Source: an uncultured Latescibacterota bacterium
GTDB taxonomy: Bacteria > Latescibacterota > UBA2968
DNA length: 64,000 nt
NCBI GenBank assembly: GCA_951812755.1
Contig: OX638329.1
Coordinates: forward strand, 6,129,107-6,193,106
Reading direction: 5' to 3'
The notes under the pieces: generated by a model
Told to the model about the DNA's origin: nothing
The model's database searches: none
What the model saw: only the letters and a program-made list of their open reading frames with translations
Translations under genes and position numbers: made by a program
Shown here: in pieces, positions 48,975 through 58,267 of the stretch
How positions within the stretch are numbered: position 1 is the stretch's first letter
Layout of the letters: every line of letters starts with the position of its first letter

Positions 48975-49931
48975 ATGGGTCTCACAGCAGAAGAAGTTCG
49001 ACAATTCAAAGAGTTGGGTTATGTGGTTAAAGAAGCCATCTATTCTTCGGATGATTTGCAACTTCTGAAGGATGGGTTGACGGGTGCGGTTCAGGAGAAG
49101 TGCGATGAGTTGATTGCCGAGGGCGAGCTGGATCGCGATTTTGCCGAGGAGCCGTTTGAGACGCGGCTGACCCGGATCCATCAATACAACCCGGAGGCTG
49201 CTCACAAGGTGTTGATGTCGATCTGGTCGGGCAGGTTTCACGGGCCGGGGATTTTGAAGGCGTTGCGGCATCGTCCTTTGATTGCGTGTATTGAGGATAT
49301 TATCGGTCCCGATATTATGGGTACATCGATCTATCGCATACGCCCCAAAGTGCCGGGCTATTCGCGCGGGGAGGTGCCGTGGCATCAGGATGCGGGTTAT
49401 TCAATGGCGCATTGTTATGAGTATTTGATGGTGACGTGCTGGATACCGCTGGTGGATGCGACGCTGGAGAATGGGTGTTTGTGGGTGATTCCAAAGGTGC
49501 AGGATAAGGGGATTATCCGACATTATACGGGGGGTCACGCGGGCTTTTTGGAAATTGCACCTGAAAGTGTTCCCGAAGGCGCGATACCGGTGGAGATGTC
49601 GGCGGGGTCGGTTTTGTTTTTGACGAATCTGACGCCGCATGCCTCGTTTGAAAATGAGACGGATATTGTGCGGTGGAGTATGGATTTGCGATATCAGGAT
49701 TTTAGCGTGCCGAGCAATATCGGCGAGGTGCCCGAAGATTATACGCCAGAGCGCGAGCCAGTGACGATGGCGTGCCATCCGGGCGAGGCGTATTTCGTGA
49801 TTCAAGATACGCAAAATCCCGCGCGAGAGATGCGAGATCCAACAGCTTTTGCCGCGTTGCGGAGAGCATGGGATAGAAAGAAAGTTCATGCCCCCGGGCG
49901 CGGTTGGACGCCTTTGGGTGAGCGTCGTTGA
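48975..49931 (+). CDS. PhyH-family Fe(II)/2-oxoglutarate dioxygenase (HxD intact)
   Basis: 318 residues. Complete iron triad: PWHQDAGYS gives H137 and D139, LTPHASFEN gives H222, and the 2-oxoglutarate Arg follows (near R233 in IVRWSMDLRY). ENGCLWVIPKVQDKG is the standard strand after the metal site. It should hydroxylate an organic substrate. It is placed 16 nt after the HxG paralogue but is not closely similar to it, so the two probably act on different compounds. AAAGGAAA precedes the ATG. The C-terminal ~45 residues (DTQNPAREMRDPTAFAALRR) suggest an extended end. Confidence 0.9.
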   Translation: MGLTAEEVRQFKELGYVVKEAIYSSDDLQLLKDGLTGAVQEKCDELIAEGELDRDFAEEPFETRLTRIHQYNPEAAHKVLMSIWSGRFHGPGILKALRHRPLIACIEDIIGPDIMGTSIYRIRPKVPGYSRGEVPWHQDAGYSMAHCYEYLMVTCWIPLVDATLENGCLWVIPKVQDKGIIRHYTGGHAGFLEIAPESVPEGAIPVEMSAGSVLFLTNLTPHASFENETDIVRWSMDLRYQDFSVPSNIGEVPEDYTPEREPVTMACHPGEAYFVIQDTQNPAREMRDPTAFAALRRAWDRKKVHAPGRGWTPLGERR

Positions 49932-49945
49932 ATATGGAGGAATGC

Positions 49946-51028
49946 ATGAGTGAAGTAACTTATCGGGTTGAGAAATTACACTGCAGGCCAATTGTCGATG
50001 GAAGTGATGTACGGCGACTCAGGATTGGGGCGGATCCCAATCGTTCGCGATTGCGTGGCGATGCGATGTTTCCCACGGTGGTTCGGATTCCCGACTGGGT
50101 GCCCGCGGAAGATCGAGCACATCCGGATGCGAATTATTATCTCTATTGTGCATCGCATCACGGGACGAGTATTCACATGGCGTGGTCAGATCGGGTGGAT
50201 TCGGCGGATTGGACGCTTTTTAATGCCGGCAGGTTGGATGATCCGCGTTTTCCGGGGCGCGGGGTTTTTGATTTGCGGCTGGGAAATTCGACTGAGACGA
50301 TTGATGTGGTGGATGGTATTGTGTTGACGGGGCATGTGTCGTCTCCCGAGGTGATTGTGGATGAGGATAATCGGCATTTTATTATGGTGGTTCACGGGAG
50401 CAGCAATGATGGCCAGCGATCATTTGTGGCGACGTCGAAGTACGGGTTGAATTTTAACCGTCCCGAAGTGGGTGGGGAAGAAGGCCATGGATTGAAGCGG
50501 TTGAAATTTGCGGATCGAAATTATTTGCGCGTGTTTACCTATCATGGCGATTGGTACGGTTTTGCACAGCGCGGATTTTTTTTAGAGCCAGCTGATCCCG
50601 AACATCCGTGGGATGCACCAGCGGGTTGGAATACGAGCGATTCTTTGTGGGTGTCTGCTGAATCATCGCCTATTGAAGATGATCTCGTCGCCGATGGGTT
50701 GGCGGGCGATCATCTCCCCAATGGGGGTTTGGGTCTGCGCCACGGGTCGGTGCGGGTGATGGAAGATGGCGAGACACTGGAGGTGTTTTACAGTCGGAAA
50801 TGGGAAGAGCCGGAATATATTATGCGTTCGACTGTGGATTTGAGCGCGGGCGATTGGCAGACGTGGCAGACGAGCTATCCCCCCGAAGATATGATTCGCG
50901 CCGAGGAGGATTGGGAGGGCGATGTGGTACACGATTCGTATGTGTTGAAAGAAGATGGTCAGTTGTATTTGTTTTATACCTGTTGGGAAGAGGATGCGAT
51001 TGCGGTGGCGAAGCTACATTGTGAATAA
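49946..51028 (+). CDS. GH43/GH32-like five-bladed propeller protein
   Basis: 360 residues with no signal peptide. It has the repeated D-x-F/H and Trp-rich blade pattern: DANYYLYCASHHGTSIHMAW, VVDGIVLTGHVSSPEVIVDE, GHGLKRLKFADRNYLRVFTY, HGSVRVMEDGETLEVFYS and DSYVLKEDGQLYLFYTC. Such propellers include arabinanases, xylosidases and many non-catalytic relatives. The SSPEVIVDE segment could supply an acidic catalytic residue, but I cannot fix the full catalytic set by eye. The ATG at 49946 follows TGGAGGAATGC. It is flanked by PhyH genes, suggesting a shared glycan or glycoside substrate. Confidence 0.7.
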   Translation: MSEVTYRVEKLHCRPIVDGSDVRRLRIGADPNRSRLRGDAMFPTVVRIPDWVPAEDRAHPDANYYLYCASHHGTSIHMAWSDRVDSADWTLFNAGRLDDPRFPGRGVFDLRLGNSTETIDVVDGIVLTGHVSSPEVIVDEDNRHFIMVVHGSSNDGQRSFVATSKYGLNFNRPEVGGEEGHGLKRLKFADRNYLRVFTYHGDWYGFAQRGFFLEPADPEHPWDAPAGWNTSDSLWVSAESSPIEDDLVADGLAGDHLPNGGLGLRHGSVRVMEDGETLEVFYSRKWEEPEYIMRSTVDLSAGDWQTWQTSYPPEDMIRAEEDWEGDVVHDSYVLKEDGQLYLFYTCWEEDAIAVAKLHCE

Positions 51029-51078
51029 TAGGGAGATTGCTTTTGAAGCGACGTAGGTATTTTTGCAGCGGTACAATT

Positions 51079-51119
51079 GCCCCCAGTGATTTCGATTGGG
51101 ATCTGGGCACGCTGGGGGC
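51079..51119. repeat. Inverted repeat GCCCCCAG/CTGGGGGC
   Basis: An 8-bp perfect inverted repeat with a 25-nt loop (inner CCCAG/CTGGG adds alternatives) in the 130-bp gap after the propeller gene. There is no T-run. It may mark a transcript boundary or a leader structure for the next PhyH gene, whose AAAGGAGA site and ATG (51159) follow. Confidence 0.4.
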
Positions 51120-51158
51120 TTCAGTGTTTCATGTGAGTTTGCGGCGAAAGGAGAAGAT

Positions 51159-51995
51159 ATGATCTCTACACCCACCGAATGGGAGGACTATCTTTTTGAC
51201 CTTCAGGGATATCTCGTTCTGAAGAATGCGGTTTCTTCAGAGTTGATTGCGGAGATTAATGAGACGGTCGATGAATGGGTTGGTTTACACGAGGCTGGAC
51301 ACAAGTGGATCGGCCATGTTCGCTGTAGTGATCCCGAACCTGTACAGGGTCCCGATATTAAGTTTGCGAATATTATTGAGGGTGGACCAGCTTTTGAGGC
51401 ATTGATCGATAATCCCAACTGGCTCGAGTATGTGAAGCGCTATGTCGATAATGATGGGTTATACATCTGGGCTAACCATTTGTCTGTCAGTCGGAAAGGT
51501 AGTTATGTACCTGTTCATTCTGGCGGGCACAACAGGAGTTATCGCACCAGCTTTGTCTATCACAACGATAATTTCTATTGTGGCAATTTCAATGTTTTGC
51601 TCGCGCTGAACGATATTGGTCCAGGGGATGGGGGTACTATGATTGTGCCCGGGTCACATAAATGTAACCTTAAAAATCCCCTGATTTTTAAGGAGGAGAA
51701 TGGGCGACATAAGAATGTGGTTGAGCAGACGGAAATGACGCCCTTATTAAAAGAAATGCACCTCAATGCAGGAGATGCTGTTATTTTTACGGATGCCTGT
51801 ACACACGGTGCCAGTGTGCGGATCAATGAGGGGGAACGCAGGATACTAATCTATCGGTATTCTTCGTTTTGGACGAAAAATGCTCAAGGTTTTGAACCTT
51901 CGGAAGAATTGCTCGCCAGACTCACACCCGATCGCAGAAAAATTATCCGTCCTATTGTGCCGATAAGACCTCCTGCTCAATCTGTGACTGCATGA
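51159..51995 (+). CDS. PhyH-family protein with HxG motif (first of a tandem pair)
   Basis: 278 residues. Start MISTPTEWEDYLFDLQGYLV has AAAGGAGA 5 nt upstream. The metal-site segment is PVHSGGHNRSYRTSF: H120 is followed by Ser and Gly, so no HxD. The distal H216 (CTHGASVRI), the Arg in GERRILIYRY and GDGGTMIVPGSHKCN are intact. It is closely similar along its whole length to the next gene, so the two arose by tandem duplication. Absence of the Asp may mean a halogenase-like site, a water- or substrate-completed site, or loss of activity. Confidence 0.85.
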   Translation: MISTPTEWEDYLFDLQGYLVLKNAVSSELIAEINETVDEWVGLHEAGHKWIGHVRCSDPEPVQGPDIKFANIIEGGPAFEALIDNPNWLEYVKRYVDNDGLYIWANHLSVSRKGSYVPVHSGGHNRSYRTSFVYHNDNFYCGNFNVLLALNDIGPGDGGTMIVPGSHKCNLKNPLIFKEENGRHKNVVEQTEMTPLLKEMHLNAGDAVIFTDACTHGASVRINEGERRILIYRYSSFWTKNAQGFEPSEELLARLTPDRRKIIRPIVPIRPPAQSVTA

Positions 51996-52013
51996 TTTTT
52001 AAAGGATATGACT

Positions 52014-52868
52014 ATGACAGCCACGCCGAATGAATGGGATGACTATTGTTTTGACCTTGAAGGTTATCTCATTATAGAGAATGCTGTGCAGCCGGGACTC
52101 ATTGCCGAGATCAATGAGAAGGTCGATGAATGGCTTGCGTTAAGTGATGCTGGAGAGGAATGGCTGGGCAATGTTCATGTTGTGAAGAATGAAAATACCA
52201 GTGGTCACAGTGTGAGTTTTAGGAATGTTATCGAAGGGGGTTCGTGTTTTGAGGCGTTGATTGACAACCCCAACTGGATCGAGTTTGTCAAGCGTTACGT
52301 GGATAATCACGGGTTGCACATCTGGATGAATTTTCTTCCGATTATCCATCAAGGAAACCATGTGAGGTTGCATTCGGGCGGTCATAACAAGATGTATCGC
52401 ACGAGTTTTAAGTATCACGACAATAACTTTTTCTGTGGCAATTTGAATGTCATTTTAGCACTCAACGATATTGGTCCAGGGGATGGTGGGACACTGGTCG
52501 TTCCGGGGTCCCATAAGTCCAATCTTCCAAATCCGCTGGTGCATCAAAAAGGGCAGGGTAGGAAGGATTATGTTCTTGAGCCTGGTGATATGGCGCCCTA
52601 TCTCAAGGAGGTGCATCTCAAGGCGGGAGATGCCGTTGTGTTTACAGACGCGCTTATTCACGGTGCCAGCGTGCGGACCAACAAAGGGGAACGCCGCGCA
52701 TTGATTTATCGCTATTCTTCTCATTGGACCAGAGATCGTTTTGGGTATGAATACTCCGATGAATTGGTGGCGAGACTAACGCCTGCCCGCAGAAAGATTA
52801 TTCGCCCGATTGAGCCATCAAGACCACCGGTTACGCAGTTTGAGGACGGGATAAGGAGATCCGTATGA
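52014..52868 (+). CDS. PhyH-family protein with HxG motif (second of a tandem pair)
   Basis: 284 residues from the ATG at 52014, which aligns with its paralogue's start (MTATPNEWDDYCFDLEGYLI); an ATG at 52008 lies two codons earlier but too close to AAAGGA. Metal segment VRLHSGGHNKMYRTSF (H120, Gly at +2 and +3), distal LIHGASVRT (H216), GERRALIYRY and GDGGTLVVPGSHKSN all correspond to the paralogue. Both copies keep the same HSGGH pattern, so it is conserved and not a chance loss. The stop overlaps the sulfatase ATG (ATGA at 52865-52868). Confidence 0.85.
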   Translation: MTATPNEWDDYCFDLEGYLIIENAVQPGLIAEINEKVDEWLALSDAGEEWLGNVHVVKNENTSGHSVSFRNVIEGGSCFEALIDNPNWIEFVKRYVDNHGLHIWMNFLPIIHQGNHVRLHSGGHNKMYRTSFKYHDNNFFCGNLNVILALNDIGPGDGGTLVVPGSHKSNLPNPLVHQKGQGRKDYVLEPGDMAPYLKEVHLKAGDAVVFTDALIHGASVRTNKGERRALIYRYSSHWTRDRFGYEYSDELVARLTPARRKIIRPIEPSRPPVTQFEDGIRRSV

Positions 52869-54211
52869 CGTCGCCGAATATCATCTATATCATGCTGGAT
52901 GAGTGGGGATTCTTTGAGTGGTCCGCGATGGGGCATCCCATCCTTCAGACGCCCAATATCGACAAGATGGCGTCCGAGGGCATTCGGTTTACTCAGATAC
53001 TTGCGGGGGGTAATGTCTGTGCGCCAACGCGCTGTGCATTGATGACGGGTCAGCATACGGGCCATACAACGATCCGCGCAAATGGCGGCGGTCTGGCACT
53101 GCGTGAGGATGATGTGACGATCGCTGAGATGCTCAAAGCCGAGGGCTATGCGACCGGTGGCTTCGGCAAGTGGGGTTTGGGCGATGCCGGGACAACGGGT
53201 GTGCCGGAGAAACACGGCTTCGATACCTTCTTCGGTTATTATCATCAGGTGCATGCGCACACGTACTATCCGAGGTACCTTCTCCGCAACAGCGAGAAGA
53301 TGTATCTGGAGGGGAATACAGGTGATTTCCACACTGGGGAGGTGTTCTCCCATGATCTCATACATGAAGCAGGGCTGAAGTTTATACGAGAGAACAAAGA
53401 CCGTCCGTTCTTTGCCTATCTTCCGTGGACGCCTCCGCACGGTCAGTGGAAGATGCCCGAAGCGGATCCGGCATGGCAGAAGTACAGGGACGAGAAGTGG
53501 GATGCCAGGAACCAGAGGGGGCCTCACGACGCACAGATGTATGCGGCGATGGTCGAAATGGCAGATCGGCAGATCGGTGAGATTATGGATCTGCTAAAAG
53601 AGTTGGAGATTGACGAGAAGACGATCATTTTTGCTTGTGGCGACAATGGTGGCGCCCCTTATTTCGCAAATGAGAGCCATCCGCATGGCTTTTTTGCTCC
53701 CAATCTGAATCCCGGGACGGGCGAACGCTTCCGCGGGGGCAAGGGCAATTTCTATGAAGGCGGGCTGCGGGTTCCCTTCATTGTCCGGTGGCCGGGTCAG
53801 ATTGAGCCGGGTTCGGTTTCTGATCATCTGGGGTACTTTCCAGATGTGATGCCCACTCTGGCAGAGCTGACGGGGGCGAAGCCCGGGTCTGATATTGATG
53901 GTATTTCGCTTGCGCCCACATTGCTCGGTGGGGCCGGGCACAAGCAGGAGCAGCACGAGTACCTGTATTGGGAGGATATGAAAAGCTGCGCTGTTCGTAT
54001 GGGGAGTTGGAAAGCGGTGAGGCCAGACAAGGACGGGCCGTTTGAGTTGTATGACTTGAGCACAGATATTGAGGAACTGAACGATGTTGCGGCTCAGCAT
54101 TCTGACATTCTTGAGAAGATGATGCGGTATGCCGGGGAAGCTCATACCCGGATTCGCAGTGGTCAGATCCTCGACGCATCTATGGGATTTAAAGGACACG
54201 ATGAGGATTAG
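52865..54211 (+). CDS. Sulfatase, formylglycine type (CAPTR)
   Basis: 448 residues, alkaline-phosphatase/sulfatase fold. C52-A-P-T-R56 fits the C-x-P-x-R site in which Cys is converted to formylglycine by a maturase. The metal ligands are D12-E13 at the N-terminus (IYIMLDEWG) and CGDNGGAPYF in the middle; the calcium-site region NIDKMASEGIRF is normal. No signal peptide is present, so the enzyme is probably cytoplasmic, unlike most polysaccharide sulfatases of Bacteroidetes. It is translationally coupled to the second tandem PhyH gene, so sulfate removal and oxidation may act on one molecule. GGAG precedes the ATG. Confidence 0.92.
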   Translation: MTSPNIIYIMLDEWGFFEWSAMGHPILQTPNIDKMASEGIRFTQILAGGNVCAPTRCALMTGQHTGHTTIRANGGGLALREDDVTIAEMLKAEGYATGGFGKWGLGDAGTTGVPEKHGFDTFFGYYHQVHAHTYYPRYLLRNSEKMYLEGNTGDFHTGEVFSHDLIHEAGLKFIRENKDRPFFAYLPWTPPHGQWKMPEADPAWQKYRDEKWDARNQRGPHDAQMYAAMVEMADRQIGEIMDLLKELEIDEKTIIFACGDNGGAPYFANESHPHGFFAPNLNPGTGERFRGGKGNFYEGGLRVPFIVRWPGQIEPGSVSDHLGYFPDVMPTLAELTGAKPGSDIDGISLAPTLLGGAGHKQEQHEYLYWEDMKSCAVRMGSWKAVRPDKDGPFELYDLSTDIEELNDVAAQHSDILEKMMRYAGEAHTRIRSGQILDASMGFKGHDED

Positions 54212-54234
54212 GCTAAAACTGGAGGGAGATCAAA

Positions 54235-55623
54235 ATGAGTAAGCCGAACTTGCTGATTATTCACACCGATGAACACAATTTTCGCACATTGGGTTGCTAT
54301 CGCGATCTGATGACGGAAGATCAGGCTTTTGTCTGGGGACCGGGCGTTAAGGTAGATACGCCTCATATTGATTCGCTCGCCCGGGACGGCGCTATTTGCG
54401 ACAGTTATTATTCGTCGTCGCCTGTTTGCTCGCCTTCGCGTGCTTCTTTTGTTTCCGGTCTTTATCCGATTGCTACCGACGTGTATAAAAACGATATCCC
54501 CCTGAAAGAGGGGCTGATCACTTTTGCCGAGGTGCTCAAAAATCAGGGCTATGCCACCTCATATCTCGGCAAGTGGCATCTGGGTGGAGAAGCCAAGCCG
54601 GGTTTTGCGCCAGAGCAAAAATTTGGTTTTGAGGACAATCGGTATATGTGGAACCGTGGGCACTGGAAGAAACTCGGGTTGAGAGAGGACGACACACCTT
54701 ACGTTGCGGCGAGGAACAACAGGGGTGGGCCTGCCAGCAGAGTAGATGGTGCTGACGAAAAATCGTTTACAACTGATTGGTTGACTACCCGCACCCTGGA
54801 AATTATCGAGCGCGATCAGAATCAACCCTTTTGCATTATGGTCTCTATCCCGGATCCGCACGGGCCAAATACGGTTCGCGCGCCCTACGACACGATGTAC
54901 AAAGACATGGTTTTTCAAAATCCGCGCACGATGGATTTTCCCGTGGAGAAAATGCCGAAATGGCACCGGATTGGAGACAGGAATACGGCCCGTGAACTGA
55001 ATCAGGGTCAGATGCAGAGGTATTTTGGCATGGTCAAATGCATTGACGATAATGTGGGGCGCATTCTGGCAGATCTGGAAGCCGGGGGACTGGATCAGAA
55101 TACGATCGTAATTTTTACCGCCGATCACGGCGACCTGATGGGCGAACACAGACGCCACAACAAGGGGATGCCCTACGAGGGCAGTGCAAAAATTCCGTTT
55201 GTGATTCGCTGGCCCGAGAAGATCGCTCCGGGAAAAGTTGTGAATACCGCCTATACGACGGTTGATTTCGGCCCGACGATTCTGGGCATTATGGGGATTG
55301 AGGAGGAGATTCCAGATGCCCACGGGTTAAATGCTGCTGCGGCATTTCTCGGTGATGAAAAGGTGGTAGATGACGACCGCATTGTCTATATGACTACTTC
55401 AGCATCGCAGACCATTATGGCCGTTAACCGACGTTATAAACTGGTTCTCTCACAGGTCGATGATCCCTGGTTGTTCGATCTGCACAAGGACCCGGATGAG
55501 CTGGTCAACGTCTATTCCGATCCCGAATACAAAGAGGTTGCTGAGAACTTTAAAGCTGAGTTGATTGATCAGATGGCGCGCTACAATGAGCCTGCATTAC
55601 GCAAAGGTCGGCTCATTTATTAA
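54235..55623 (+). CDS. Sulfatase, formylglycine type (CSPSR)
   Basis: 462 residues. The modification site is C65-S-P-S-R69 in SSPVCSPSRASFVSG. IIHTDEHNFRTLG supplies the first metal ligands; TADHGDLMGEHRRHNKG carries the second Asp-His pair; SYLGKWHLGG is the typical Lys-His segment. No signal peptide. It resembles choline-sulfatase and iduronate-sulfatase relatives in the DHG-MGEH pattern, but substrate is unresolved. GGAGGG lies 9 nt before the ATG. It follows the previous sulfatase by 23 nt and precedes a broken GH43-like gene. Confidence 0.92.
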   Translation: MSKPNLLIIHTDEHNFRTLGCYRDLMTEDQAFVWGPGVKVDTPHIDSLARDGAICDSYYSSSPVCSPSRASFVSGLYPIATDVYKNDIPLKEGLITFAEVLKNQGYATSYLGKWHLGGEAKPGFAPEQKFGFEDNRYMWNRGHWKKLGLREDDTPYVAARNNRGGPASRVDGADEKSFTTDWLTTRTLEIIERDQNQPFCIMVSIPDPHGPNTVRAPYDTMYKDMVFQNPRTMDFPVEKMPKWHRIGDRNTARELNQGQMQRYFGMVKCIDDNVGRILADLEAGGLDQNTIVIFTADHGDLMGEHRRHNKGMPYEGSAKIPFVIRWPEKIAPGKVVNTAYTTVDFGPTILGIMGIEEEIPDAHGLNAAAAFLGDEKVVDDDRIVYMTTSASQTIMAVNRRYKLVLSQVDDPWLFDLHKDPDELVNVYSDPEYKEVAENFKAELIDQMARYNEPALRKGRLIY

Positions 55624-55658
55624 TCTCGATTCAGCAATCGAACAAAGTGGAGAAACCT

Positions 55659-56427
55659 ATGAACAATGAGAAGGACAAGAACGCAGCGGTTTTTCCGTAC
55701 GTTATGCCAAGAGAAAGACCAGATATGCCTTTGAGCCGTGCTATGGACCGGCTCTTTGCGAACTACAGTGAGCCTTCTACCTGGTGGAATGAGCTGTATT
55801 CCCAGTTTCGATATACGGCGCTCGAAGGGCTGGATTACCGGGGAGGAGATGGCAAGCTTACGAGGCGTGATCCGAGCAAGGTAATCAAAGCCGATGGCAA
55901 GTATTACGTATGGTACACGCGGCGCAGCACGGAAGCAAAACATCCGATTACAGGGATTGGCCATTGCCGACGATCCGCTGGGGCCGTTTGAAAAATGCCC
56001 GCTCAATCCCGTGTTGAATTCAGGACATGAAACGGGTCTGTTTCCCTTCAAGGAAGGGATTGCCGCGCTTGCGATTCGACATGGAAATGAGCACAATACG
56101 ATTCAGTTTGCCCCAGACGGAATCAATTTCGAGATCGCTTCCACCGTCAGCCTGATGCCCATCGCTCCGGGGCCTTACGTGCCGGATGCGTTTACCAATA
56201 CCGACAACGGACGTGGGATCACATGGGGGTTATGTCACTTTACAGGTGTTGGAAAGCACAGTATTCTGGCTCGATTTGACTGCGACTTGAGTCAGGACCA
56301 CGATGCTCCAAATATGCGACAGACAGAGCACTGGTGGCCGCCGGAATACTATTACAAAAGTGGATTGGGTGAGGCCATGCGTGGAGAAAGAGAGCAAATA
56401 GCCAGGGAAGATCTGAAAAAGACTTGA
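55659..56427 (+). pseudogene. GH43-like propeller gene with frameshift and internal deletion
   Basis: From ATG 55659 the frame encodes ERPDMPLSRAMDRLFANYS and then SKVIKADGKYYVWYTRR, a GH43-like first blade, and stops at 55991. A different frame (open over 55894-56427) then takes over near 55945 with LQGLAIADDPLGPFEKCPLN, NSGHETGLFPFKEGIAALAI and a normal end, matching later blades. The two parts together cover only about 255 codons against 350 or more for a full five-bladed domain, so a piece is missing as well as the frame being shifted. The gene is probably dead; a sequencing or assembly error is possible for the shift but would not restore the missing blades. Confidence 0.75.
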
Positions 56428-56455
56428 TTATTGTTCATTGAAAGGTGGAACTATT

Positions 56456-58255
56456 TTGAAAAAACGCGAATCATCGAGCCTGCACGCCGAATCACATTCC
56501 CGCCCCAATGTGATTTTGATCATTACCGACGACCAGGGGTATGGCGATCTGGGCTGTCATGGCAATCCCGTTGCCCGGACGCCAAACTTGGACAGCTTGC
56601 ACGGGGAAAGTATTCGGCTGATGGATTTTCACGTCGCGCCCATGTGTACGCCTACTCGCGGCCAATTACTGAGCGGACTTGATGCGGCACGCAATGGCGC
56701 TGTAAACGTGAGTAGCGGACGCTCGCTTCTGCGACCAGATTTGCCGACTCTGGCCGATATTTTCCGGTCAAACGGTTACCGAACTGGTGTGTTTGGCAAA
56801 TGGCATCTGGGCGACAACTATCCGTACCGTCCTCAGGACCGCGGTTTTGAGGAAAGTCTCTGGTTTCCATCTTCTCACATCAGTTCTGTGCCCGACTACT
56901 GGGAGAACGATTACTTCGACGATATATACTGTCACAATGGCACTCGCGTGCGACAGGAAGGGTACTGCACCGAGGTCTTTTTCAAAGCGGCAAAAGCGTG
57001 GATGCAAGCACGGATCGCGGCTTCAGAACCCTTTTTTACTTTCCTGCCGACCAATGCCCCTCACGCCCCACTTTTTGTGCCTGCCGAAGACCGCGAGGCC
57101 ATTGAGGCGGCATTTGCAGAGGATGAACACCAGTTGCCTGCACTTCCCGAAAATTTGCGAGAGAATATCATTCGCTTTCTCGCTATGATTCGAAATTTGG
57201 ATACTCAGGTCGGTGCGCTTCGACGCTTTCTGCAAGAACAGGATGTAGATAGGAATACGATCCTGATTTTTATGACTGATAATGGCAGTACTTTCGGTCC
57301 TGTCTATTACAATGCCGGGATGCGGGGTAAAAAGTGCGAGCTATGGGAAGGTGGGCACCGGGTACCGTTTTTCTTGCATTGGCCAAATGGTGATCTGGGC
57401 GGACCCCGGGAGATTGAGGGACTGACTCAGGTGCAGGACATTTTGCCGACTTTGATGGAGCTTTGTGGGCTGGAACCGCCAGCCGAATTGCGTTTGGACG
57501 GGATTAGCCTATCTCCGGTTTTGCGAGGTGCGGAGCAGGTGCCGGAAGATCGCATGTTGACGGTGAATTACAGCCGTATGCCCGGGGAACTGGACTACCC
57601 GACGCCTGACAGCCCTTCGTTCATAAGACGCGAGGGGGCCGCTGTGCTCTGGAAACGGTGGCGTTTGCTTGAAGGAACGGCACTGTATGATCTGGATAGC
57701 GACCCCGAACAGAATCTCGACGTTGCCGATCAGCACCCTGATATTGTCCGGCAGATGCGGGATTACCTAAATGCCTGGTGGCGTGAAGTGGAACCGGTCG
57801 CCAATCAAGTGCAGCGGATTACCATCGGCAGTGAAGCCGAAAATCCGATGACGCTATCGGCCTGCGAGTGGAGGGATGTCTTTGTGGATCAGCAGCGGCA
57901 GGTGAGGACGGCTGCGCGGAGGAATAGTTATTGGCATCTGCAGGTTGAAGCCGCTGGCAAGTACACTTTTGAACTGCGGCGCTGGCCAAGAGAGAGCGGC
58001 CTCAAGCTGAGAGAGGCTTGCCAGGCGGTTCAATTGACCGACGGCGAACTGGGAGCGGGAATTGCGCTACCGATTGCCAGAGCGCGTGTGCTGATCGGTG
58101 GGCAATTCTACACCAGGCCCGCTGAGCCAGACGATCAAGGTGTTGTGTTTACCGTAGATCTGGAGCCGGGTCCCACGCTTTTGCACACCTGGTTCGACGA
58201 CGAGCGCAACCAGCCCATCTGCGGTGCCTACTATGTTTACGTGGCACGTCAATGA
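56456..58255 (+). CDS. Sulfatase with C-terminal beta-sandwich extension (CTPTR)
   Basis: 599 residues, the longest sulfatase here. The start is TTG at 56456 (AAAGGTGG 7 nt upstream); no ATG or GTG fits. C64-T-P-T-R68 is the formylglycine site; NVILIITDDQGYGDLGCHGN holds the metal ligands and FMTDNGSTFGPVYYNAGMRG the second set. After about residue 450 an extra domain of ~140 residues follows (ANPMTLSACEWRD-like start, then KYTFELRRWPRESGLKL and VVFTVDLEPGPTLLHTWF), resembling a jelly-roll. Such extensions occur in arylsulfatases of Planctomycetes-like genomes. No signal peptide. It lies just after the broken GH43-like gene. Confidence 0.9.
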   Translation: MKKRESSSLHAESHSRPNVILIITDDQGYGDLGCHGNPVARTPNLDSLHGESIRLMDFHVAPMCTPTRGQLLSGLDAARNGAVNVSSGRSLLRPDLPTLADIFRSNGYRTGVFGKWHLGDNYPYRPQDRGFEESLWFPSSHISSVPDYWENDYFDDIYCHNGTRVRQEGYCTEVFFKAAKAWMQARIAASEPFFTFLPTNAPHAPLFVPAEDREAIEAAFAEDEHQLPALPENLRENIIRFLAMIRNLDTQVGALRRFLQEQDVDRNTILIFMTDNGSTFGPVYYNAGMRGKKCELWEGGHRVPFFLHWPNGDLGGPREIEGLTQVQDILPTLMELCGLEPPAELRLDGISLSPVLRGAEQVPEDRMLTVNYSRMPGELDYPTPDSPSFIRREGAAVLWKRWRLLEGTALYDLDSDPEQNLDVADQHPDIVRQMRDYLNAWWREVEPVANQVQRITIGSEAENPMTLSACEWRDVFVDQQRQVRTAARRNSYWHLQVEAAGKYTFELRRWPRESGLKLREACQAVQLTDGELGAGIALPIARARVLIGGQFYTRPAEPDDQGVVFTVDLEPGPTLLHTWFDDERNQPICGAYYVYVARQ

Positions 58256-58267
58256 GGAGAGAGAACC

